Positions 54,597-64,000 of a stretch of 64,000 nt of DNA are shown here, one piece after another. Source of the DNA: Mytilinidion resinicola (taxonomy: Eukaryota; Ascomycota; Dothideomycetes; Mytilinidiales; Mytilinidiaceae). The stretch covers positions 1,531,822 to 1,595,821 of the forward strand of contig NW_022985439.1 in the NCBI RefSeq assembly GCF_010093595.1. The letters run 5' to 3'. Below the pieces are notes generated by a model. It did not search any database. It was not told where the DNA came from and saw only the letters and a program-made list of their open reading frames with translations. Each line of letters starts with the position of its first letter. Position 1 is the first letter of the stretch. The position numbers were made by a program, and so were the translations under genes.

Positions 54597-55817
54597 CTAT
54601 GGACGACGTCCGGCATGCTGTGGTGGTGCTTGAGGAGGGCGTTGAGTCGGCGTCGAGCCGTGTCCTGGTCGAGATTGTGACGGTACTGGTGCGGAATATT
54701 GACTCGGTGTCTCCCACTTCAGACTGAATGCGACGCTAGCTAGGCCTTTGACTTCGCTCAGAATCTGGCTCAGCATAGTGCCTTGAATGGCGCTTTCGTT
54801 GAGCATCCTTTGCTCAAAGCTTTCCCGGCTCTGGCGATTCTTGTCGTGGAACGAGGCCGAGCTCATGCGCCATGTCTCTTCTCGCGCGTCGTGGGCCTCG
54901 GAGGCAATTCTTCTGCACTGTTCAACCCAGCGTATCTGGTTGGAGAGCTGCTTGGCTTCCTTTCTCACAAGATCAGGTATGTTCACAATTCCGGAAATTG
55001 GATCCTTTTGTGGAGTGGGGACAGCAAACACATCTGAGACAGATGGCCTGGTCCCTGATCTAGTACCATCAACGGCACTTTTATCGCCAGCCCCACCTCC
55101 ATGCTCAAGCTTCGTCAAGGTGTCGTATTCCCAACTGCTCTTCTCGTGCCACTGCTCCCGCCACTTTCGTAATAGTCGCTGGACGTGATTTATGCAGTCG
55201 GCGGTGTCCTCCTGTATGTCCTCCCTCTGCTTCGCTAGCAGATCCTCCAGGTCTTCCTTGGAAATCAATGGCATGATATCTTCGTCCTCGTCACCCATGC
55301 GTATCCGCTTGCTCTCGAGGGACACGCCATCGACAAGGTCGTCGTCAGCTGCCTTGCGCTTGCGCCTCGGGAGTATGTCCTGCTCAAGCGCTGCATCGGA
55401 GCTGCGGCGTGTTGGTTTGTAGGAAGGGGTTGGCGGAAGAAGAGCAGAACTTTTGGCGATTGGCTGGCCATTTGGTGTCGGAGGGTCCTTTTTGTGGGTT
55501 ACTCTGACGGAGATGGGGTGTTCTTCGCCCTCGACGTCGTGCACAACTGACAGCTTGTAACTACGGTGAGGGTCGCTATCCACCACGATCTCAATGGCAC
55601 CCAGAGCCGCTGCGGAGAGGCCGTCGCGCTCGTCGAGCTCGCGCTTGAAGCTGTTGATCACGGCCGCAAGCTTCTTCGCAGCATCTTCAACCAGCGGATC
55701 CAGCCCCGTCGCGGCGGCAGTGGACAGCGGCGAGAGCAATTGGTCGTCCTGCGAGGGCAGCGGTGTGGAGAAGGGCGTGGTGTGTGACGAGTCCGTCACT
55801 GGATCTGGCGACGGCAT
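54597..55817 (-). CDS. Unknown fungal protein with NLS and coiled coil (406 aa)
   Basis: Intronless from the first ATG at 55817; the frame continues upstream to a GTG only. Residues 1-60 are Ser/Pro/Thr-rich. Residues 35-110 form a possible small domain (VEDAAKKLAAVINSFKREL ... AIEIVVDSD ... SVRVTHKK). A bipartite-like basic motif RRKRKAADDD near residue 150 suggests nuclear import. A long helical section (about 185-345) has coiled-coil character, with KEDLEDLLAKQREDIQED and LRKWREQWHEK and later RQSRESFEQRMLNE. The tail is Pro/Gln/Ser-rich. I do not recognise the family. It is divergent from the 592-aa gene across 0.9 kb, which could indicate co-regulation. Confidence 0.75.
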   Translation of the reverse strand: MPSPDPVTDSSHTTPFSTPLPSQDDQLLSPLSTAAATGLDPLVEDAAKKLAAVINSFKRELDERDGLSAAALGAIEIVVDSDPHRSYKLSVVHDVEGEEHPISVRVTHKKDPPTPNGQPIAKSSALLPPTPSYKPTRRSSDAALEQDILPRRKRKAADDDLVDGVSLESKRIRMGDEDEDIMPLISKEDLEDLLAKQREDIQEDTADCINHVQRLLRKWREQWHEKSSWEYDTLTKLEHGGGAGDKSAVDGTRSGTRPSVSDVFAVPTPQKDPISGIVNIPDLVRKEAKQLSNQIRWVEQCRRIASEAHDAREETWRMSSASFHDKNRQSRESFEQRMLNESAIQGTMLSQILSEVKGLASVAFSLKWETPSQYSAPVPSQSRPGHGSTPTQRPPQAPPQHAGRRP

Positions 55818-56706
55818 CGATGGGTTTGTTTGTGCGCGTCGCGTTGGAGGCGCTGCGTCCGCGGAGGGGCGTGTGGAGGCACGGCTCGGGATGGCTGCCG
55901 GAGAATGGAGCTCAGAAGCAGCCGCGCTCGCGACGAATTGGGCGGCCTGGGGTGCCTGCGAGGAGGTTGGTGGCGTCAGGCTGGGCGTGGGAAGATGGAG
56001 GGTCGCACAACGGGCGCGGCGCACACCAGGGACACTCCGCTGCCGTATCGTTTGCGGGCGAGGAGGAAACGGTGGAGACTGGTGGTGAGGCTAGTCGATG
56101 CGGGAAGCGTGCGGCCCGTCCAGCAACGGCCAAGCTGATTCTGGGGCATCGGGAGAGCACCTGGGCAGTTCTGCGCGCCAGACACCCCTAGCGGCCTCTC
56201 AGGGCCCCTTCATGCAACCAATTGGGCCTCCAAATCTTCCGCAGTCCTCGTCCTCCGCTGCCCCAGCAGCGATCCTCCACTCAGGCGCCCCCAAAGCGCT
56301 GGCTGCTGCCGCCGCGCTGCACTCGCCGCCATCGACACGCTCGCCTGGCCGGCCGCCGCCCCAGGGCCTCAGCACCGCGCAGCCTTGCCTCTCTCCACAC
56401 CGCACCACTCGACACCCTCTCTCGCGGGCCGAATCCTCCAGCCGTCATCTGTGCAGCTGCAACATGCAGACCCGGCCTGTACCTCGCGCACCCTGTTTCT
56501 GACTTGCTCCGGCTTCTGCGGCCAGCGAGCCCCTGTCGTTCCCTCTTTACCCGCCGGCCACAGTGCCCACGTCCTGTCCTTCCAAGAGCGCCGTAGACCA
56601 CCATATTATATCCCCTCCAGCACGCATAGCTCGCATAGCACGCCTCGCCCACCCGTCCTGTCCTTAAAGTCCCTATTAGCCATTCTGCGGCCCTCCACGT
56701 CCCGCC
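55818..56706. other. Divergent promoter region, GC/pyrimidine-rich
   Basis: 889 bases between two unknown genes. The plus strand is C/T-rich and gives many spurious open frames. An ATTATAT stretch near 56602-56609 lies about 100 bases before the 56707 start codon and may act as a TATA element. Confidence 0.45.
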
Positions 56707-58544
56707 ATGGCCCCTGGCCCGCCAAACGAGCGCGCCCATAAACACCACGAGCCCTCCATTTCTTCCCTTCTCACCGATGACAGCGACCAAGCCGACCAAG
56801 CCTCGTCCCTATTCCCGGTCCCAATACACCCCCTGGAGTCGATGCAGGGCCCCTTTGAGGAGTCCATGCTCGACGCAACGGGGGACTCGCCCTCTTCACC
56901 CTTCCAAAGTCCTGCCCAAAACGCCGAGTTGCGACACCAGGTGCTGTGTAAAGCCAGCTCAAAGGCCCTAGAAAGCGAGTGGAACTTCACCTACAACTGC
57001 TACTGGCGAGACAACCCACGAGCCAAATTCCATCCCCTACGAAAAACTGTCGCCCAGGTAGCGTTCGGCGTGCACCTGCTCCACCAACATCTGGAGAAGT
57101 CGGTGTCGGACGTGGCCGACATTTTGCAGAAACATGTCCACGAGCTGGACACCTTTCTTCAACGCGCCAACGAGGATATGGAGAGCGGGCTCAAGGATAT
57201 GTTGTTCCGGTGCAATTGCCTCCAGGTGCCCATGGAACATGTCAGCGAGTTTGACCGCCTCCTCGAGGATCGCCAATATCGAGCGCAGCTTCTGGACGGG
57301 AACATCACGATCGAGCGCACCATACAGCGCATGTCGCAGGTGATGAATGACTACCTTGTTGATCTACAAACGCTCAAGGACGCCAACAACGAGTTGGACA
57401 CTTATTTGGAAAATATTGGAGACGAGTGGACGGACGAGAACGACGATGTTGGGCGCATCTATTCAGCGATGTGTGGAAATGCCCTAGGATGGTCTCAGTA
57501 TGTGCAGAATCTCATCTCGAAAACGGAAAAGTTGGGACTAGTGCTGGTTCGTGTAGGCAGCTACTGCAACGAGATCGAGAAGCGTTGCGGTGCTGCCAGT
57601 AGGAGAAGCCTAGTGAGTCCTTATCTTCCTTCGGTTTGGAAAGAACTTTTGGTCACTGACAAAAAGATCAGATTGCAAGCAGATCATCATCCCGCAATTC
57701 GAGTTCCAAGGACGGTGTTCGCTCTTTCAAGAACTTCGCCGACAACAAGCCTCTACCAACCGTTCCGAAAGATCAATATTCCAAGGGCAGCTTATCCCCG
57801 CCCAGAAGTGCCTCCGCAAGTGGCCACTACAATTACCCAGAGAAGCGTCAATCATCGTTGACAGGAGAGGTACAGCAGGCTGCCGGCAGAAGTGGATCCA
57901 CACCAGATCTAGCTTTGGTAGAGCGGCAGCATAAACCAATCGAGTCTGCAAAGGACTCTAGGACACATGTACAAGACAAGAAACGAACGTCGAAACTGGA
58001 TGACAAGACACTTTTGTCTGGAAATATCTCCGATCCACTCGAACCTGGAGACGACAAGTCCATCGAAAGAGGGAGGTCACGTCACACCGGGAAAGGGAAA
58101 TACTCTGAGCCCGAGAAGAACGGAACTGTCGATTTCTCACCATCGGACACAAGCACTATGAAGAACAGACTCGGGAACAGAGACACAAGCCCACCTCTCA
58201 CTGCGCAAGACTCAGCTTACTCCTCGGTATCGGGGTCGTTCGCATCTCCAGCAATAATCCCTTCTATAGCATCTCCCACTCCAATATCCCAACGTCGAGT
58301 AACTCTCGGTCTGTTCCCAAGCAGTGCCCCACCAACGCCGAAATTTGCCCCTGGAGGTCATAGCAACGCCTCAGGTCTCACCCTGCCACTGTACACAAGG
58401 CCACTTCTTCAAGAGGAACGGTCTCAGTCGCAGCTTAGCAGTCGGAGCGCACGCCGAATGCTCAAGAAGCCCAGTCTATCGTCGCTAAAGAATTTTTTTA
58501 CACGCAAGAAAGCGTCGAACACCGTAGGAGTGATCAAAGAGTGA
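56707..58544 (+). CDS. Unknown fungal helical protein (592 aa)
   Basis: Two exons (56707-57612, 57672-58544), 59-bp intron with GTGAGT donor and CTGAC branch. Residues 70-300 form a compact, largely helical region with coiled-coil character and several cysteines (WNFTYNCYWRDN, LLHQHLEKSVSDVADILQKH, NANNELDTYLENIG-like heptads, NALGWSQYVQNLI). The second half is Ser/Pro/Lys-rich and disordered, with many SP/TP sites and a basic end (RRMLKKPSLSSLKNFF). No signal peptide or membrane span. I do not recognise the family; the N-terminal region looks conserved rather than low-complexity, so a scaffold or cytoskeletal role is possible but unproven. Confidence 0.78.
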
Positions 58545-59503
58545 AGGCGCTCAACAAAAGTTACGATTTGATTAAATTCTTCTTCGATTTTCTGGCGGAC
58601 TTTTCCAGGAATCTCATCCTGTCATATTTTGTTATATACCCCCAATCGTTGGCACTACTCCTAAAGGTTGTATAATGGGTGGCACCCTGTTGTTTGCTGT
58701 GTAATACGACTTGCTTTTCCTTTCAGTGTAATGGACATGGATGAGTTGATGATTAATTCGGTGCTGGTGGCGACCAAACCCCAAAATAAAACGCTGCGCG
58801 GCTTTGTATGTCGCATGCTTTGAGCGATCCGAAACTGTACGTAAAATGCCTCCCGTTGGTCTATCGGTCTAGCTGTAGTCTTCATGCAGAGACATTACCG
58901 TTCTAAGACTACACATCCACTGTCATCGCTTCCTGACTCGGGTGACAGGTGGAAGGTCTCCTGGAGTAAGTTAGCTTGCGCCCTAAATGCCAATTCCTGC
59001 ACGTGCTGAATTGAACCTTCGGATTCTACTTGATCTTGTAGCTGTGAAGAGCCCCTAGAGTACTCAGTGTTTTCGGTCGATGAACTAATCTTCCGCTCGT
59101 CGTACTTTGAGCGCGTAGATGTGCATGATGGTAGGATTCCAACGTTCCCCAGCGTATTGATTCCTGGACTCGATGCGTCGCTCCTGCTAGTTGATTGACG
59201 AGCGATTTCGCAGCACGCAACGACGCCTTCTCCGGCGCTTCATTCCTCTTGACTTTCCAGCACCTCTTCCTCACTCTTGCTCACCAACCCTTCCAAAAGC
59301 CTGCAAAGGCCGGGGCTCTCCTCCCACTCTGTTTTTGGAAACGTTGGAAGGCAGCATCACTTCCCCTCGCATTTGTTTTCTTTCCTTCCATTTGGCTTCC
59401 TCATCGTCAACGCCCACTCTTCATCTTTCCCCAGCCTGCACCATTCCAGCTCGTCTTCCGCCTTTTCTTGCCCTTGCGGCACTCAAGCTACAAAGGCGGC
59501 ACG
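58545..59503. other. Intergenic region and leader of the last gene
   Basis: Contains the 3' flank of the 592-aa gene. From about 59,190 there is a CT-rich leader that runs to the start codon at 59504. No other gene seen. Confidence 0.5.
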
Positions 59504-62500
59504 ATGCCTCTCACGGAGCGGGATCCGAACATCAGCGGCCGAAACAGTCGCGCGTCCAACCTGTCTGCGAGTTCCAGAGGCTATCAGAAGGTCAACATTG
59601 CCAGATCCGACCTCTTGTCTGCTGCTCCCGGCGTTATGAGCATGCTCAGAACTTCAACAGAACTCGGAGACATCGGGACTCTAACGTTCGATTCATCTCA
59701 CCTGCCATCGATGCCTAGGCAACAACGACGGAGTGGAGCAACCTCACGCATGTCAACGGGTTCTTCCCACTCACGAGGGTCAAAACGAACTCCGAGTCAC
59801 AATGCCTGGCCCTCTGGGTCCTCGAACCCTCGGGGCTCCTTGACCACGGACACCAACATCCCACAGTTCCTACCTGACACCCTGTCGCCAACTTTGATGA
59901 ACATTCCGGGTGTCTCACCTCTCGTCCCCCATTCTAGACTATCTAGAGATGGACGATCGTTCTCTTTGACACACGCCTCTAAGCCTTCTTACGCATTGTC
60001 AAGTCATCGATCATACACAAGTTTGAGGAACCATGACTCTGCTCTCCGACCTCGATCACCGTACAGATACCCGACCCGGCTTCGACAACCTGCCTATCGT
60101 CCAGGCTCACCTGCGCTGAGCGACGTAACCGGCATTCATCCAAGGCGAGTACATGGCCATCCATATGCACCACGAAAACGGAACCCATCAATTCAGTCGA
60201 ATCGCTCTGATGATCGAAATCGCGTGCCGCATTATCGAGCACGAAGCAGGTCGAATGCTTCATCCTCAGGGAACGCTCCGCTCTTCATCGAGCAAGTTCG
60301 TCGGGTCCGGACTCCCGCTTTAGGATCGAACTCCAGCCGGTCAACAAATCAACACACTGACTCAGAAGCACCCTCTTCGGACTCCCCATCATCCTTTCCG
60401 CCCACGCCCAAGGATGGTTCGTCCATGGAGGTTCTACTCAGCCCTACTAACACTTCAGTCCTAGTCAATCAACTCCAAGAGTCGGTGAAAGCAGAAATCT
60501 CTCGGGCGCCTCTGTACTACGACTATAGTGAGCAGTTCGACCGAGATGCGCTGTGCGAGCCAGAACCCGAAGCCATTCCAATGGGCTTCGTCCATCGAAT
60601 CAAGACAATCTTGGAGGAACGAGGGGCAAATGATACCACAAATACGCAGTCGAATGTGGATGCCCAGAAAGTCAAACAATCTGTGGAGCCACCAGAAATC
60701 GGCTTGGTTGAGCTTCCTGCATCTCCCGTTGCAAAACGAATCACCAGGCATAAGGTTCTTGCGGCACTTGAGCCTGGATCTACGACGGATGACATGACCA
60801 CGCTGCCAGCTGTGGCCAAGCCTCTCGATATACCATCCATCCACGATGTGGAGGAACCGGACGAGTCCTGCACGGTGACTGTCGATCCGCCAATCTCGTT
60901 TCTCCCCGATCAAGAGAAGAGTCAGAGTGTGATGTCTAAGTCTACTTCAAAGAATTCCGAAGCTAGCGCTCCAAACTCTACCATCGACTTCGCTATCCTG
61001 TACTCTAAGATGGGTGAGGATCAGGAGCTAACACAGCAAGGCAATGCTGAGAGCAACCCGGAAGACAACTTAGAGGATCATGCTGACAAGCGCCCGTCTG
61101 TCAAAAACCGCCACTCTTCCAAGTTCTCCGATGCCAAATCTTTCAAGTCATGCAAAGAGTCCGACCCAAAACCCAGCAAGGACTCAGACGGCAAGTCTTT
61201 CAAGACGGCAAAAGACAATATCACTCCTGACAGGGGAACGTCCTCGGTGCCAGTAATGGGCGCCAAGCCCTTCGAGAAAGCAACTTCAAGATTAAGCTCG
61301 AGGCCGAGCTCCACCACGGTCTTCACTACCCCTTCGGTGGACAACGTTCCTCAGCTTCCTTCTGTCATTCCGTTACGCGAATCAAGCTCCTCCAAGGAAG
61401 CTCAACGAAGCCAGGCTGTTGCAGATTTCCTCATGCGTCTCTCGAGACCAAGGATGTTTATTCGGCACTCTGCAAAGGTAGATTCTGTTGAAAAGAAGGA
61501 CAGCAAAATGGATGGCTCCGAGAAGGACCAAGCCTCCGAGAAGAGAGCTTCCAGGGTGGTGTCCCTAGTTGAGGAAGAAGCACCCGAGTCTCGTCGATCT
61601 GTAAAAATAGATTCGATTACCAAGGAAGAGTTGCTACAGAAGAAGTCAACTGGAGTGGGACCGACTCTGCGAAATCCATCGTCGGAGATCAGACACTCCC
61701 GATCCCATTCTCTATCTCAGGACCTTGTTATGGAGAGGAGAGTTAGCAGAGCGGAATCCTTTCACAACGTACATACCCACCTCAAGAAGTCTACTGGAGG
61801 ACAGTCTATGCTTTCGATCGATAGTCTCAAGAAGCACCATTCCAGACTGAAGTCACTAGCCAAGGGGGAAATGGCCCATTGCGAGTCCGTTGATGAAGAG
61901 CAGGCAGCAAGCCTCAAAACGCAAATCCAGGAGCCGGACAACATACCAGCCCCCAACATTTCTGCTCGCGAGCGCCACACGCCTTTTGATAGCCCTTCGG
62001 TCTATGTTACCGACCCTCCAACACCAACATTTTCCGAGGGCCCACAACAGCACTCGGCGAGATATCCGACTTCTAACGACAACTCCTACCGGGACAGCAA
62101 CACGACAACCCACTTAGTCTGGAATGCCCGCAAGACCCAATTCCCTATTCCAATTGAGGCCCTTCATGCAAGTGCGGGTCATCGGCGCAGTGAAGACGAT
62201 TCCACCACCGACCTAAGGCTATCCGCGTTCCGGTACCCAGCCGCTTATCTTCCTGATGTCAAGGAAGACCTTCATGAAGACTCGAGTGTCAATACCAGCG
62301 CCAGTAACATGAAATCCTCCGCTCTCAAATACCCACTTGGCCGCCGTCCTAGTATGAGAGCGTCAATGGATGAGTGCCGTGTCCTGAAGCATCCGTCGAT
62401 CAACTCGTTCCACAAAGGAGGCCTGGCTCGGACTCGCAATCTCCCTTCCTTAAACTTCAGTCAGATGGATTTGTTCGCGAAACTGAATGAGGCTCTCGAC

Positions 62501-64000
62501 GTAGGTGCCGGTGCGTCTAAATCGATGGACTATGCAGAGGAGTATCGTGAGCTATTCATCTCTCCTCTTGGAGAGTCGCATTGCTCTGGCGAAATTCGAG
62601 AGAAGTACAAAAGTTTGTTCGGAGGCCTGGACGAATACATGAAGTCTGAAGACATCCAGCCCGACACACCTATTTTCGACTTCGTGGTCTCCCAGCAATC
62701 CAATCTGGTTTTCGAGAGTTCGCATCAGCAGCTCTCAAATGAAGAATTCATTGCTGAGATTGACAACCTGACGATTCCTACCCTCGGTGGACTCACGCAA
62801 CGTTTGTCGGAATTCTTGCCATCCCTCAAGCGCTACTATCAAGGAGATGACCAAGGGCCCCATAGTGAAAATCCCGTCATCGAGCATGCATTGGAGGAGT
62901 TGAACGAAGTCGGCCTCGATGTCCCGCCACTCAACACTGTACGCTCATCGGCAAGGCTTCGTCCAGTGCCCGGACACCAGCAACTGCTCGTCATGGAAGA
63001 CGGCCTATACGAGAAGCTAGCAGCCAAAGAAGCACCGAAAGAACATCTTGTGGAAGCCGACGAACAAGCTGGAAGTAGCAGCGGGTCTATTCACTCCAAG
63101 ACATCTAGTCACCGCAAATCGAAGACTCCTTTGGCCGAACTCGAGGCACCAATGCCTGTTTTGCTTCGAACACGCTCGCTTTCATTGGGTGGCTTCGATG
63201 ATTTTAGGGCGTCTTTCGAGTCGACGCTTAGACGTCGCTCGCTCCGCTCACTTGTCAGCTCTCCGACCGAAACACGTCCTTGGAACCTCGACAAGAACTA
63301 CCCCTGGGCAGACACGATTGCTCCCATTGATATCAGTTTGCCATCTCCTACCCCAGCCCGAGAAGCTGCCCGTCCAGGACCTTCAAGACTTAGACGCATG
63401 TCAGAGTGTTCTGATCAGACTCACTCCGACTCTGAAACAGAAGAAGCGCCCGCAATATCAGCCGTCGAAGATACGACCTGCGAAGACCCGTTCCGCCACG
63501 CACGTAAGTTTAGCAAGCAGAGCGTCGGAGGCTCTATTTCTCGCCGCATGGGACTCTTTGACAACAATGGCTACCCAACGGGCCCAGACAGTCTGCGAAA
63601 CGATGACCGCAGCGTCGATCCTGGTGACCGCTACCCGACCACCGGCCTCACGCCCCCGTCCGCATTCAATGTCGATGAAGTCAACAGCTTCTTCTCAGAC
63701 GACAGCTCCCATCGCAATCACCTTGGCATCTTCCGCAAGCGCCTGACGCACCTCAGAAGCAAGAAGCCTTTAGCTACGCGCTCACACTCGGCTATCGGAA
63801 CTCGCAGCTTGCCTGACGCAGATGTAGGACCCAGTGGCTCACACAGTGGGTCGGACAGTGAAGAGAGCTCACTGCACACATTTGACGGTACCGTAGGCAT
63901 GTCAAAAATCGAGTTCCGCGCGAGAAAGGTGGTTGAGAGGATCAAGACCATGTGGTTCAAGAGTGGAGACCTGCTCCGGAGTCTGAGCATCAGGAGCAAC
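59504..64000 (+). CDS. Very large serine-rich protein, unknown, truncated by the window edge
   Basis: Uninterrupted frame of 1,499 codons from ATG 59504 to the last base of the window, with no intron and no stop, so the protein is at least 1,499 aa. The first 800 residues are Ser/Arg/Pro-rich and disordered, with many SP/TP and RxxS sites, including a small repeated Lys/Ser/Asp segment near residues 545-575 (SFKSCKESD, SFKTAKDN). Parts that look folded are PLYYDYSEQFDRDALCEPEPE (about 340), the region around MDLFAKLNEALDVG to LFGGLDEYMK (about 990-1050), and EEFIAEIDNLTIPTLGGLTQRLSEFLP (about 1080-1110). The right end is basic and helical (RKVVERIKTMWF). No kinase, GTPase or membrane domain is seen. 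It may be a phospho-regulated scaffold; this is inference. Confidence 0.8.
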   Translation, partial: MPLTERDPNISGRNSRASNLSASSRGYQKVNIARSDLLSAAPGVMSMLRTSTELGDIGTLTFDSSHLPSMPRQQRRSGATSRMSTGSSHSRGSKRTPSHNAWPSGSSNPRGSLTTDTNIPQFLPDTLSPTLMNIPGVSPLVPHSRLSRDGRSFSLTHASKPSYALSSHRSYTSLRNHDSALRPRSPYRYPTRLRQPAYRPGSPALSDVTGIHPRRVHGHPYAPRKRNPSIQSNRSDDRNRVPHYRARSRSNASSSGNAPLFIEQVRRVRTPALGSNSSRSTNQHTDSEAPSSDSPSSFPPTPKDGSSMEVLLSPTNTSVLVNQLQESVKAEISRAPLYYDYSEQFDRDALCEPEPEAIPMGFVHRIKTILEERGANDTTNTQSNVDAQKVKQSVEPPEIGLVELPASPVAKRITRHKVLAALEPGSTTDDMTTLPAVAKPLDIPSIHDVEEPDESCTVTVDPPISFLPDQEKSQSVMSKSTSKNSEASAPNSTIDFAILYSKMGEDQELTQQGNAESNPEDNLEDHADKRPSVKNRHSSKFSDAKSFKSCKESDPKPSKDSDGKSFKTAKDNITPDRGTSSVPVMGAKPFEKATSRLSSRPSSTTVFTTPSVDNVPQLPSVIPLRESSSSKEAQRSQAVADFLMRLSRPRMFIRHSAKVDSVEKKDSKMDGSEKDQASEKRASRVVSLVEEEAPESRRSVKIDSITKEELLQKKSTGVGPTLRNPSSEIRHSRSHSLSQDLVMERRVSRAESFHNVHTHLKKSTGGQSMLSIDSLKKHHSRLKSLAKGEMAHCESVDEEQAASLKTQIQEPDNIPAPNISARERHTPFDSPSVYVTDPPTPTFSEGPQQHSARYPTSNDNSYRDSNTTTHLVWNARKTQFPIPIEALHASAGHRRSEDDSTTDLRLSAFRYPAAYLPDVKEDLHEDSSVNTSASNMKSSALKYPLGRRPSMRASMDECRVLKHPSINSFHKGGLARTRNLPSLNFSQMDLFAKLNEALDVGAGASKSMDYAEEYRELFISPLGESHCSGEIREKYKSLFGGLDEYMKSEDIQPDTPIFDFVVSQQSNLVFESSHQQLSNEEFIAEIDNLTIPTLGGLTQRLSEFLPSLKRYYQGDDQGPHSENPVIEHALEELNEVGLDVPPLNTVRSSARLRPVPGHQQLLVMEDGLYEKLAAKEAPKEHLVEADEQAGSSSGSIHSKTSSHRKSKTPLAELEAPMPVLLRTRSLSLGGFDDFRASFESTLRRRSLRSLVSSPTETRPWNLDKNYPWADTIAPIDISLPSPTPAREAARPGPSRLRRMSECSDQTHSDSETEEAPAISAVEDTTCEDPFRHARKFSKQSVGGSISRRMGLFDNNGYPTGPDSLRNDDRSVDPGDRYPTTGLTPPSAFNVDEVNSFFSDDSSHRNHLGIFRKRLTHLRSKKPLATRSHSAIGTRSLPDADVGPSGSHSGSDSEESSLHTFDGTVGMSKIEFRARKVVERIKTMWFKSGDLLRSLSIRSN

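Noticed and set aside
1..64000. CRISPR array, phage or bacterial defence system
   Set aside because: The DNA is eukaryotic (spliced genes, fungal families); the tandem repeats seen have no spacer organisation.

Overview
The window is nuclear DNA of a filamentous ascomycete (Pezizomycotina, most likely Dothideomycetes; the class is an inference). Coding genes are broken by short introns, mostly 48-106 bp, with GT...AG ends and CTGAC/CTAAC-like branch sites. Several proteins are clear fungal orthologues: Ilv1 threonine dehydratase, an RBR ubiquitin ligase, Brf1, Dopey, a Yvc1 TRP channel, Dsd1 D-serine dehydratase, a Bli-3-like flavoprotein and fungal MFS transporters. There are no operons, and I found no tRNA, rRNA or CRISPR. 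About 20 protein genes are supported. I rebuilt their exons by eye, matching splice sites to reading frame and family motifs.

Layout. 1-1,366: diverged repeats, no gene. 1.4-16.2 kb: metabolic and housekeeping block with ILV1 (-), RBR ligase (+), a DHA1-type MFS pump (-), a 1-Cys peroxiredoxin (+), a Kelch/BTB-like Mds3/Pmd1 homologue (+) and a Bli-3-like protein with a mitochondrial-type leader (+). 16.2-31.4 kb: gene-poor accessory stretch. It holds two almost identical 157-158 bp direct repeats flanking a 340-N gap and bounded by a 5-bp target duplication (a small LTR-type element). Next come a zincin metallopeptidase-like gene with no clear 5' end, a second MFS transporter, a 261-aa acidic protein, hairpin-forming and decayed tandem repeats, and long stretches without supportable genes. 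31.4-64 kb: gene-dense again, with a HAD dehalogenase (+), a fungal-type transcription factor (-), a small acidic/lysine-rich nuclear-type protein (-), BRF1 (+), DOP1/Dopey (+), a tyrosine phosphatase (-), YVC1 (-), DSD1 (+), two unknown divergent proteins (406 and 592 aa), and a very large serine-rich protein that runs off the right edge.

The genes are mostly functionally independent. Divergent pairs that probably share promoter regions are ILV1/RBR, MFS/peroxiredoxin, the acidic protein/BRF1, YVC1/DSD1 and the 406-aa/592-aa pair. Convergent pairs are RBR/MFS, HAD/transcription factor, Dopey/phosphatase and DSD1/406-aa. The most interesting part is the accessory stretch: a young, apparently unmutated retroelement-like insertion lies directly upstream of a peptidase gene whose HExxH zinc motif is split by an intron and which carries an in-frame stop that a 48-bp intron could remove.
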